Shown here piece after piece: positions 1-8,191 of a stretch of DNA of 64,000 bases (the stretch's first letter is position 1; each line of letters opens with the position of its first letter). The stretch spans positions 1 through 64,000 of the forward strand of contig JAOAPF010000172.1 of NCBI GenBank assembly GCA_025462755.1. The letters run 5' to 3'. Made by a program: the position numbers and the translations under genes. The stretch is from Edaphobacter sp. GTDB lineage: Bacteria > Acidobacteriota > Terriglobia > Terriglobales > Acidobacteriaceae. The notes beneath the pieces are model-generated. The model was not told the DNA's origin. It was given only the letters and a program-made list of their open reading frames with translations, and searched no databases.

Positions 1-183
1 GTCTCTCACTCTAAATGCAGCCCCTTCTGTCGTTGCGACAGAAATCCACTCCGTGTAGCATCACAACCTGACAATGTCTTGACAGCTCCACGACATTGCA
101 GTGCTGGAATAAATCTATATTCAGCGGAGCAGCAGAGAAAGCGGGCCTGTAACTAACTAACTTCTGACAGTAAAGGACTAGAA

Positions 184-459
184 ATGCCGAAATTTCTCAT
201 CGAACGCAACATCCCCGACGCTGGCAAACTCACCCCGGAGCAGCTCACCGCCGCGTCCCAAACCTCCTGCTCCGTACTCAGAAACCTCGGCCCCGAGATC
301 CAGTGGGTTCAGTCTTACGTCACCGCCAACAAACTCTTCTGCGTCTACATCGCGCCCAGCGAAGAGTTAATCAGGCGCCACGCAACTGAATCCGGCTTCC
401 CCGCCAACACCATCACTCCCATCAAAACCATCATCGATCCCACCACAGCCGAAGCCTAA
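184..459 (+). CDS. DUF4242-like small protein (SCO4226-type fold suspected)
   Basis: 91-aa ORF starting MPKFLIERNIPDAGKLTPEQL, ending just before a convergent gene; sequence style matches the DUF4242 family. Confidence 0.75.
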   Translation: MPKFLIERNIPDAGKLTPEQLTAASQTSCSVLRNLGPEIQWVQSYVTANKLFCVYIAPSEELIRRHATESGFPANTITPIKTIIDPTTAEA

Positions 460-464
460 GGCCC

Positions 465-1499
465 CTACCGAGCATCGGCGTAATACCCAGCCCTGTAGCG
501 AAGGTCATACTTTCCCTGCAGGGCTTCATTCGTCAATCGAACCTTGATCGTCCGGTACGAATCATCCTTCCCTCGCCGCGGCGCATAGTACCCAAGCAAA
601 TACTGCGTCCGCAGGTCATCCGACACATGCCGGAACGCCGGCTCCAGATCCTTCGGGTCCACCACGTAGTAGTACTTACCGCCCGTATCCTGAGCCATCT
701 GAATCAGCGCATGCTCCCCCGCCGTGTTCCTCCCCGCATCCGCATAGATCGGCACAATGATGATCGAGTACACCATCGCCCCAGCTCTCTGTGCCTGCTC
801 CAGCGCACGCGTGTAGTTCTCTCCCTTCACCGTGTCGCCGCCATCAGTAATCAGCACCACCACCCGCCGCCGCCCATCCGCCGGCGACGTCTCCCCCAGC
901 CTCTGCGACGCCAGGTAAACCGCGTCATACAGCGCCGTCGCCTCTCCATGCTGAATCCCGTTCAGCCCAACCTCAATCCTCTTCTTCTGATTTGTAAACG
1001 GCACCAGTTCCCGCACCACATCGGAGAACTCCATCAGGTCCAGCTCATCCTGCTCCCGCAGCAGCGCATTCACAAAATGTTTCGCCGCCTCTTTTTCCAG
1101 CCGCTCACTGGTCAGCACGCTCTCGCTCGCATCCACCGCCAGCACAACCGACAGCGGCGTAGTCGCCTCCTTCTCAAACACCGCGATCTTCTGCGGCTTG
1201 CCGTCTTCAAAGATCGCGAAATCCTCACGCCCCAGCCCACCCACCGGCGAGCCCTTGTCATCCATCACATTCAACGCAACATTCACCAGCCGCGTCTCCA
1301 CTTTGATCGTAGGAAACCCGCCCTGCGGAGACTCGGAAGCCCCTCCCTGCTTGGGCTTCGCCACCGGCACATCCTGAACGCTATCTTGATCCTTCGGAGC
1401 CTGCGCCCCCGTCGGCGGAGGTGGCGGCCTACGCTCAATCGGCGCCTGCGCCCAGCCCACCTGCACCACCAGCGCCACAGCTAAAACACAACACTTCAC
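465..1499 (-). CDS. VWFA-related (acidobacterial type) secreted protein
   Basis: N-terminal signal, then VVLAVDASESV (MIDAS-like DxSxS) and VVVLITDGGDT; 344 aa. Confidence 0.85.
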   Translation of the reverse strand: MKCCVLAVALVVQVGWAQAPIERRPPPPPTGAQAPKDQDSVQDVPVAKPKQGGASESPQGGFPTIKVETRLVNVALNVMDDKGSPVGGLGREDFAIFEDGKPQKIAVFEKEATTPLSVVLAVDASESVLTSERLEKEAAKHFVNALLREQDELDLMEFSDVVRELVPFTNQKKRIEVGLNGIQHGEATALYDAVYLASQRLGETSPADGRRRVVVLITDGGDTVKGENYTRALEQAQRAGAMVYSIIIVPIYADAGRNTAGEHALIQMAQDTGGKYYYVVDPKDLEPAFRHVSDDLRTQYLLGYYAPRRGKDDSYRTIKVRLTNEALQGKYDLRYRAGYYADAR

Positions 1500-2209
1500 T
1501 CGCCCGCCTCCGACCTTTCCTTCCGCCCAAAACCGGCTACCGAAGCAGACTCAGAACCAACCACCGAACCGGATCCAGAACGAACCACAGAACCGGGTGC
1601 CCCATATCTCGATTCTGAGATGTGGGCATCGTCCGAAGGACGACCGTTTTCCGGAGCCCCAGAATCGGGTGCCCCATACATCGATTCTGATGTGTGGGCA
1701 TCGTCCGAAGGACGACCGCTCTCTTGGCCTAACCCACCCGCCAATCGCGCCTCAACGGCCGGCTTCCCCAGAACACCAAGGCCACCAGGAAACGGCTCCC
1801 CATCCGCCCAAATCGCCCCATCCACAAACTGTTCCTTCTTCCAGATCGGCACCGTCTTCTTCAGCGTATCGATCAACCACCGGCAAGCATCAAACGCCGC
1901 CCCGCGATGCGCCGAAGCCACCACCACCAACACACTCGTCTCCCCCACTCCCAGCCGTCCCAGCCGATGCACCAGCGCCACATCCCGCACACCAAACTTC
2001 ACCACCGCCTCGCCGGCAAGCGCCCGCATCTGCTCCAGCGCCATCTCCCGATACGCCTCGTAATCCAGATGCAGCGTCTTCCGCCCACGCGTATTGTCCC
2101 GCACGATGCCGTCGAAGACGCAGACCGCACCATCGGACCCAGCCTTGATGCCAGCCACAATCTCCGCCGCCGGAATCACCCCGTCTGTTATCTCAACCCG
2201 CATACCCAT
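1496..2209 (-). CDS. moaE: Molybdopterin synthase catalytic subunit MoaE with repeat-derived C-terminal extension
   Basis: MoaE core (GAVCVFDGIVRDNTRG..LDYEAYREMA..VALVHRLGRLGVGETSVLVVVASAHR..VPIWKKEQF); next to a MoaD-like ORF; C-terminal about 80 aa is low complexity and repeated. Confidence 0.88.
   Translation of the reverse strand: MGMRVEITDGVIPAAEIVAGIKAGSDGAVCVFDGIVRDNTRGRKTLHLDYEAYREMALEQMRALAGEAVVKFGVRDVALVHRLGRLGVGETSVLVVVASAHRGAAFDACRWLIDTLKKTVPIWKKEQFVDGAIWADGEPFPGGLGVLGKPAVEARLAGGLGQESGRPSDDAHTSESMYGAPDSGAPENGRPSDDAHISESRYGAPGSVVRSGSGSVVGSESASVAGFGRKERSEAGE
1593..1646. repeat. REP-like double-hairpin element, copy 1 (inside moaE)
   Basis: CCGGGTGCCCCATATCTCGATTCTGAGATGTGGGCATCGTCCGAAGGACGACCG: stem CCCATATCTC/GAGATGTGGG plus stem CGTCC-gaa-GGACG. 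Confidence 0.8.
1665..1718. repeat. REP-like double-hairpin element, copy 2 (inside moaE)
   Basis: TCGGGTGCCCCATACATCGATTCTGATGTGTGGGCATCGTCCGAAGGACGACCG; near-identical to copy 1. Confidence 0.8.
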
Positions 2210-2466
2210 TCCAATCCTTGAATTCCGCCGCTCACAGGAGGCAGCAAAGCAACCTCATCGCCATCCTTCAACACATCACCAGCCTTGGCGTACTCCTGAT
2301 TCACCGCCACAGCAATCGACTCCCAAAGCGACTCCCGCCCCTTCGCCAACCCGCGGTGAGCCTCCAGCAACTCCGCAACCGACGCTCCTTCCGCCAGATC
2401 CATCTCCGAGCGGACATGCCCAACCAGGTCCTTCAACACGCCAAAATAAAGCACGCAAACTCGCAT
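2188..2466 (-). CDS. moaD: Molybdopterin synthase sulfur carrier subunit MoaD
   Basis: MRVCVLYFGVLKDLVG...GDEVALLPPVSGG; PPVSGG is characteristic of MoaD; internal start used; overlaps the moaE start. Confidence 0.85.
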   Translation of the reverse strand: MRVCVLYFGVLKDLVGHVRSEMDLAEGASVAELLEAHRGLAKGRESLWESIAVAVNQEYAKAGDVLKDGDEVALLPPVSGGIQGLEWVCGLR

Positions 2467-2575
2467 CCAGACAGAATACCCGACCCTGACCCTTTGACTC
2501 CGGCCCCGCCAAAACCGGTAGTCAGTCTCCCCTCTACCCCTCAAAAAGCCTTGTGCAAGCAGCCTTTCCATCCCT

Positions 2576-4699
2576 TTGCGACATCCATATAGCAAAGACA
2601 TCAACATTGGCGTGGATCAGCCCTGGTGCCTAAGATGGACGCAACCGATCGCCGGGGTCGAAAGCCGTGTGCAGCAGGAGCCGTCAGTGACCGTGAAAGC
2701 CCGAGAAAAGAATGAGGAGCGGGCCGATTCCCCACCCTTCAGCCAAAACTCCATCCTCGGGACCGGCGAGATGGCCGATCTCACGCGCGCATTCGATTGG
2801 AGCCAGACCCCGATCGGCCCCATCGACCAGTGGCCCGAGACCTTGCTCATCACCGTCAACACCATGCTCGCCACCAGGCAACCGATGTTTCTCTGGTGGG
2901 GCAAAGACCTCATCCAGTTCTATAACGACGCCTACCGCCCCAGCCTCGGAGCAGACAAACATCCTCGAGCTCTGGGACAAAATGGCATCGAGTGCTGGCC
3001 CGAGATATGGCCCATCATCGGCCCTCAAATCGAAGCCGTCATGAGCAGCGGTCAGGCAACCTGGCACGAGGATCAACTCGTTCCCATCATCCGCGACGGA
3101 AAGATGGAAGATGTCTATTGGACCTACGGCTATAGTCCAGTCCGCGAACCCAGCGGATCCATCTGCGGCACTCTCGTCGTCTCCACAGAAACCACCGACA
3201 GATTTCTCGCCGAACAACGCCAGCTCACCAGCCAGGAGCAGTACCAGGCGCTCTTTGAACTCGCCTCCGACGCCATCTTCGTCGCCACCATCGATGGCTG
3301 CGTCAGCGAGGCAAATCACGCCGCCTGCAAGCTCCTCGGCTACACCCGCGACGAACTCCTCCAGCTCAACTACGCCGACATCGTAGCCCCCTCCGAAAGG
3401 CCAAGACTATGGAGCGCCCGCGACCTTCTCCTACACGGTGGCGTCAGCGTGGAAGAGTGGCATCTGGTCGCCAAAAACGGCTCTTCCCTCGCCACCGAAA
3501 TAAGCGCTGCCATCCTCCCCGACGGCCGCTGGCAGGCCTTCGTCCGGGACATCACCGACCGTAAACGCCTCGAGGAGGACCGCTTTCGCCTCATCAGGGA
3601 ACTCCAGCAGCAGCACGAACGGCTCGCCGACCTCTTCCAGCAGGCGCCCGCCTTCTTCGCCGTCCTTCGCGGCCCCGAATTCATCTTCGAGATGATCAAT
3701 CCGCTCTATCGGGAGCTCATGGGCCAGCGTGATCTCATCGGCAAATCCGTTCGCCAGGCCGTACCCGAGGCCGAAGGACAGGGCTTCATCGACCTGCTCG
3801 ACGAGGTCTACCGCACCGGCAAACCATTCGTCGGCCGCCGCACCCCCATCCACCTCGCCCGCACCGCCTCCCCCTCTCTCGAAGAGCGCTTCCTCGATTT
3901 CGTCTACCAACCCAGGCGCGAGCCCGATGGCACAATCTCTGGAATCATCGCCCTAGGCGTCGACGTCACCGAAAGCAAGCGCGCCGAGCTCGCCCTCATG
4001 CAGACCGAGAAACTAGCCGCCGTAGGCCGCCTCGCCAGCTCCATCGCCCACGAAATCAATAACCCGCTTGAGTCCGTCACCAACCTCCTCTACCTGGCGC
4101 GGGAGACCGCCTGGAATCCCGAGACCCGCGAGTATCTCGAAATCGCAGACCGCGAGCTGCGTCGCGTCTCCCTCATCGCAAACCAGACATTGCGCTTCCA
4201 CAAGCAATCCAGCAGACCGCAGTTGATTACCTGCGAAGAACTGATTGGCGGTGCGATCTCCGTCTATCAAGGACGCCTCGTGAACTCGAACGTGGAAGTG
4301 GAAAGGCGCAAGCGAGCAAAACAGCCCGTCCTCTGCTTCGAAGGAGAGATCCGCCAGGTCTTGAGCAACCTCATCGCCAACGCCATCGACGCCATGCACC
4401 CGAACGGAGGCCGCCTCCTCATGCGCAGCCGTGAAGGGACCGATTGGAAGACCGGCCGCAAAGGCCTGATCGTCACAGTTGCCGACACGGGATCGGGCAT
4501 GTCCTCCGACACCGCGGCCAAAATATTCGAGCCCTTCTTCACCACAAAGGAAGTCGGCGGGACCGGCCTCGGCCTGTGGGTCAGCCACCAGATCATCGAG
4601 CGCCACGGCGGAACTCTGACCGTCCGAAGCAGCCAGCGCAAAGGCAACTCCGGCGCCGTGTTCACCTTGTTCCTCCCCTTCGAAGCGGTGGTCCGCTAA
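2576..4699 (+). CDS. PAS-domain sensor histidine kinase
   Basis: PAS-like repeats, HisKA H-box SSIAHEINNPLESVTNLLYLA, HATPase motifs NLIANAIDA, DTGSGM, GGTGLGLWVSHQI; true start may be downstream of 2576. Confidence 0.93.
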   Translation: MRHPYSKDINIGVDQPWCLRWTQPIAGVESRVQQEPSVTVKAREKNEERADSPPFSQNSILGTGEMADLTRAFDWSQTPIGPIDQWPETLLITVNTMLATRQPMFLWWGKDLIQFYNDAYRPSLGADKHPRALGQNGIECWPEIWPIIGPQIEAVMSSGQATWHEDQLVPIIRDGKMEDVYWTYGYSPVREPSGSICGTLVVSTETTDRFLAEQRQLTSQEQYQALFELASDAIFVATIDGCVSEANHAACKLLGYTRDELLQLNYADIVAPSERPRLWSARDLLLHGGVSVEEWHLVAKNGSSLATEISAAILPDGRWQAFVRDITDRKRLEEDRFRLIRELQQQHERLADLFQQAPAFFAVLRGPEFIFEMINPLYRELMGQRDLIGKSVRQAVPEAEGQGFIDLLDEVYRTGKPFVGRRTPIHLARTASPSLEERFLDFVYQPRREPDGTISGIIALGVDVTESKRAELALMQTEKLAAVGRLASSIAHEINNPLESVTNLLYLARETAWNPETREYLEIADRELRRVSLIANQTLRFHKQSSRPQLITCEELIGGAISVYQGRLVNSNVEVERRKRAKQPVLCFEGEIRQVLSNLIANAIDAMHPNGGRLLMRSREGTDWKTGRKGLIVTVADTGSGMSSDTAAKIFEPFFTTKEVGGTGLGLWVSHQIIERHGGTLTVRSSQRKGNSGAVFTLFLPFEAVVR

Positions 4700-4854
4700 T
4701 GCCTTCAGTTCGGCTTAAGCCAATCAGGCCCACAATGAACTCAAGATTCCGGACTCGATTACTCGATCACTGAATGACGGAACGACTTAAGGACTGAAGA
4801 CTGAATGGCTCAACGACAATGACTCAACAACTCGATACCTCAAGGACGATCCCA

Positions 4855-5313
4855 ATGACCAACCCCACCCTCCTCCTTACAGCCACCCTCGCCCTAAGCT
4901 CCTGCGCCTACGCAGCCGAGCACTCCATCCCCTGCACCACTCTTCCCGACGCGGTTCAGCAACGCAGCAAGACCCTTCTCGAGCCCGGAACCACAGTTCA
5001 CGGATGCGTCAAAGACGTCTCCGACGGAAAGACCACCTACGAGGTCGAACTGATCACACCCAAAGGCAGCAAAGACGTCACCTTCAGCGCAGCCGGTGAT
5101 GTCCTTGAGGTAGAGGAGCAGGTCGACCCCTCCACCCTGCCCGCGACCGTCGCCGCGGCATTCGCCAAAGCCGCCACCGGCGGCAAGCTCGGCAAAGTCG
5201 AGTCGCTCACTCGCCAGGGCCAGCTCATCGCCTACGAATCCACCATCGAAAAAGGCGGCAAGCACCGCGAACTGGCATTCCGTCCAGACGGCTCGCCGAT
5301 GAAAGCAGATTAA
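4855..5313 (+). CDS. Secreted hypothetical protein (PepSY-like suspected)
   Basis: ORF 4819..5313; second ATG at 4855 gives a signal peptide MTNPTLLLTATLALSSCAYA. Confidence 0.65.
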   Translation: MTNPTLLLTATLALSSCAYAAEHSIPCTTLPDAVQQRSKTLLEPGTTVHGCVKDVSDGKTTYEVELITPKGSKDVTFSAAGDVLEVEEQVDPSTLPATVAAAFAKAATGGKLGKVESLTRQGQLIAYESTIEKGGKHRELAFRPDGSPMKAD

Positions 5314-6143
5314 TGCCGTCTCCTCTCCCGGTCCCGCAGCCTTGTAGTGCACCAAAGTGGGGGCGAGTCGTCATCGCCCTCGCTCTTCTCGCCCCCTCCG
5401 CATGGCCTCAGCAGCCCAGCCTGATCGAAAAGGTAGCAGCCAATGAAGTCGCCGCCCGCAAGACAAAACCGCACTACTTCTACGTCTCCGAAGAGCGCTC
5501 CGTCCGCTCCGGCGGTCACCTCTGGAAAGAGAACGTCGTCGAGACCACCGATGGCTCTCTCCGCCGGCTGATCGCAATCGACAACAAGCCCCTCACCCCA
5601 GACGAAGCCGCAGCCGAGCAGCGTCGCATCGACAACCTCGTCTCCCATCCCGACGAGTTCCGCAGAATAAACCAGGCCCACAAAGACGACGAGGAGCGCG
5701 CAACCCAGCTCCTGCAGATGCTTTCCAGCGACTTCGCTCTCGCCCCCGATGGCGAAGTCAACGGTTGCCTCCGCTTCAACTTCCAACCGAAACCCGAGTT
5801 TCGACCGTCCTCCTACCAGGAGCGCGTCGCTCACGAGATGGTAGGTACTGTGTCCCTGAAGAAACCCGACGACAGACTCTGCACTCTCGACGCCAAAATC
5901 ATCCGTCCCGTCGAGTTTGGCTTCGGCATGCTTGGACACATCGATCAGGGCGGCCATTTCAGTCTTGCGCGCAAACAGGTCGACGCCAAAAACTGGAAGA
6001 GTGACCACATCACCGTCCACATCAACGGCCGCATCCTCATGCTGAAAAGCCTCGCTCAGGATCAGGAGACCATTCGCAGCGAAATCCGCACAGTCCCGCA
6101 AAACCTAACCCTCGCGCAAGCCGCTCAAATGACTCGCCAGTGA
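5313..6143 (+). CDS. Secreted hypothetical protein, 276 aa
   Basis: Starts at the stop of the upstream gene; hydrophobic N-terminus; coding-like composition across 276 aa. Confidence 0.7.
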   Translation: MPSPLPVPQPCSAPKWGRVVIALALLAPSAWPQQPSLIEKVAANEVAARKTKPHYFYVSEERSVRSGGHLWKENVVETTDGSLRRLIAIDNKPLTPDEAAAEQRRIDNLVSHPDEFRRINQAHKDDEERATQLLQMLSSDFALAPDGEVNGCLRFNFQPKPEFRPSSYQERVAHEMVGTVSLKKPDDRLCTLDAKIIRPVEFGFGMLGHIDQGGHFSLARKQVDAKNWKSDHITVHINGRILMLKSLAQDQETIRSEIRTVPQNLTLAQAAQMTRQ

Positions 6144-6196
6144 TCCACCGCTTCGCTCTAAACCCTCTCCTAAAATCGTCATTTCCACCGGCACTC

Positions 6197-6340
6197 TCTC
6201 TGCCGTCATTTCGACCGAAGTGGAGAAATCTTCTTTTCTACCGGCATTCTCCCGCCCTGTCATTCTCCTCCTCCCCGATCTCTGCCGTCATTTCGACGGA
6301 AGCGAAGGCGAAGGAGAAATCCGCTTTTTACCTCCACTCT
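6197..6340. repeat. Two copies of a CTCTGCCGTCATTTCGAC-GAAG-AGAAATC intergenic repeat
   Basis: ctctgccgtcatttcgaccgaagtggagaaatc and ctctgccgtcatttcgacggaagcgaaggcgaaggagaaatcc. Confidence 0.65.
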
Positions 6341-6663
6341 CGCCGCCACAGCCAAGCCTTCTCAAGGCACGTCTGCGGCCAGGGCTCTACAGATTGTTGA
6401 AAATAAGGTCCATTTTTTGCAAGGGCGCCGCCTGGCCCCAAGCGCACGTCTCATGCCAGCGCGACCCAGAGCGCCAACGGCGCGTCTTATACCAGCCCAG
6501 GTCATCGTTCCTGAGTAAGATTCCAAAACCCTCCCAACGAGGGCTGAAGGCCCGATCTATCGCTTTTTAGCAGCCTTAGCTCGAATCTTGCACGGCAGCT
6601 CGACGAATTGAATGCGGCGCTTTGCAGACTCCGGAAAATGCGATGTTTGCTCTTGGATTAAGC

Positions 6664-6684
6664 GCAGGGCTTTTTAAGCCCTGC
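6664..6684. terminator. Perfect 9-bp inverted repeat, possible terminator (minus strand has a T-run)
   Basis: gcagggctt-ttt-aagccctgc followed on + by aaaaaa. Confidence 0.4.
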
Positions 6685-6887
6685 AAAAAACCCAGCAACT
6701 ACGAGGGGCTTTTTGCCTCAGGCCTTCTTGTCCTGTGGCCGCAATCATCATTTTTCCGTACCCCGCGTGCCCAAGCCGAAGCCCAATCTTTCGCCGACGC
6801 ATCCCCGAAGACAATTCCCGCCAAAGATAACCCTTCCCATCCGCGTCCCTGAGGCATAAGATTCGTCCGGAAATACTGGAGGCTCGT

Positions 6888-7286
6888 ATGCTGAGGCCTT
6901 TGTTCGTTCTTCTCGCCGTACTGCCCTTCGCGCCCTTGCAACAACCGGCAACACCCGCGGCCCCGTCGGCGATCCCCGCCGACGCCGCCCACATGGTCAA
7001 CCCGGTCAAATCCACGCCCGAATCCCAGGCGCATGCCAAAAAGATGTACGGCTACGACTGCGCGATGTGCCACGGAGCGAATGGCAACGGCAAGGGCGAC
7101 ATCGCCGACCTGAAGACGCCCCCCAGGGACTACACCGACCCCGCAGCCCTCAAAGACCTCTCCGACGGAGAGATCTTCTACATCATCAAGAACGGCAAAG
7201 GCCAGATGCCCCCCGACGGCGGCCGCACGAAACCGGAAGACATCTGGAACATGGTGATCCTGGTGCGCTCCTTCGCCAAAAAATAA
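6888..7286 (+). CDS. Secreted c-type cytochrome (monoheme)
   Basis: Signal peptide; YDCAMCHGANGNGKGD heme motif CxxCH; C-terminal GQMPPDGG...DIWNMVILVRSF. Confidence 0.9.
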   Translation: MLRPLFVLLAVLPFAPLQQPATPAAPSAIPADAAHMVNPVKSTPESQAHAKKMYGYDCAMCHGANGNGKGDIADLKTPPRDYTDPAALKDLSDGEIFYIIKNGKGQMPPDGGRTKPEDIWNMVILVRSFAKK

Positions 7287-7363
7287 CTGCAGGATTTACC
7301 CCCGATCGAAGCACGCCGAGCCAAAGGATTCTTTGCGCCGGAAGGCTCCTGGCCAATAAATAC

Positions 7364-7906
7364 CTACACAAACAGCGTCCTCTCTCCCGGATACCACACC
7401 TGCTCCCCCTCCACCCGCGCAAACTCCGTCATCTCATGAGGCCGCCGCGAACTCCTGCCACCCGCCTCGACAAAGATATCCTCGACCACCCCGCCCCGCG
7501 CCAGCACCGCATCCCCAATCAACGACCGATGGCACCTCCACGGCACAGCCTCCGCGCACATCACCACCGCAAAGTCAAAGTCCGCCAGCTTCATCAGCCA
7601 ATCCACCTCTCCCTCGAACGCCCGAGTCTGCATGTAGTCCGCATACCCCCGAAAGCTCTCGTTCTTCCACCCGGTATTGACGCTGTCCTGCTTCGCCTCT
7701 CGTCTCCCGCCCAGCCCCTCCCGCCACACCGCCCGAATCCCCGCCTCATGCAGCGCAGCAAACAGCCTGTCCTGCCCAAACTGAGGATGCCGCCTCGACC
7801 CCGGAAACCGCCTGACATCCACTAACGTCGTGCACCCGTTCTCGCGCAGCGCATCCAGGAAAGCCTCCAGCTCCAGAGTCGAGTGCCCGATCGTCATCAT
7901 TCCCAT
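7364..7906 (-). CDS. DUF488 domain-containing protein
   Basis: MMTIGHSTLELEAFLDALRENGCTTLVDVRRFPGSRRHPQF and CAEAVPWRCHRSLIGD typical of DUF488. Confidence 0.9.
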   Translation of the reverse strand: MGMMTIGHSTLELEAFLDALRENGCTTLVDVRRFPGSRRHPQFGQDRLFAALHEAGIRAVWREGLGGRREAKQDSVNTGWKNESFRGYADYMQTRAFEGEVDWLMKLADFDFAVVMCAEAVPWRCHRSLIGDAVLARGGVVEDIFVEAGGRSSRRPHEMTEFARVEGEQVWYPGERTLFV

Positions 7907-8134
7907 CGCCTCACGAAAATAAGCAAAATAAACTAAGAAAAAATAAACAAAATAAAGTAAAAAAAATAAGAAAAATAAAGTTTAGAAAAGTGGCATATCT
8001 TTAGACGCCAAAAAACGGCCATCAACGCACCACCATTTACCACGTGATCCACCACAACTTCACCACAAAAACACCACACCAAAAACACCCTTTTTCGCAA
8101 AACCCCCTGGAAAACCGCCCTCCCACCACACGCC

Positions 8135-8166
8135 AAAAAAAAGCGGCCCGGCAAAAGCCGAACCGC
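8135..8166 (-). terminator. Rho-independent terminator downstream of lon
   Basis: On minus: GCGGTTCGGCttttGCCGGGCCGCTTTTTTTT. Confidence 0.85.
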
Positions 8167-8191
8167 ATCCTTCACTTTGAATCAACCAACC

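Noticed and set aside
27-45. Small palindrome TTCTGTCG-ttg-CGACAGAA at the window start
   Set aside because: Perfect but isolated; could be an operator or terminator of a gene outside the window, which cannot be judged here.
627-1484. 285-aa plus-strand ORF antisense to the VWFA gene
   Set aside because: Arg/His-rich shadow ORF typical of GC-rich antisense frames; the minus-strand gene has clear domain motifs.
6220-6570. Plus-strand ORFs of 86 and 116 aa
   Set aside because: They read through the GTCATTTCGACCGAAG repeats and have no coding character.
7933-8175. 80-aa minus-strand ORF over the A-rich tract
   Set aside because: Low-complexity (FYFILFIFS) translation of A/T tracts; better explained as regulatory or curved DNA.
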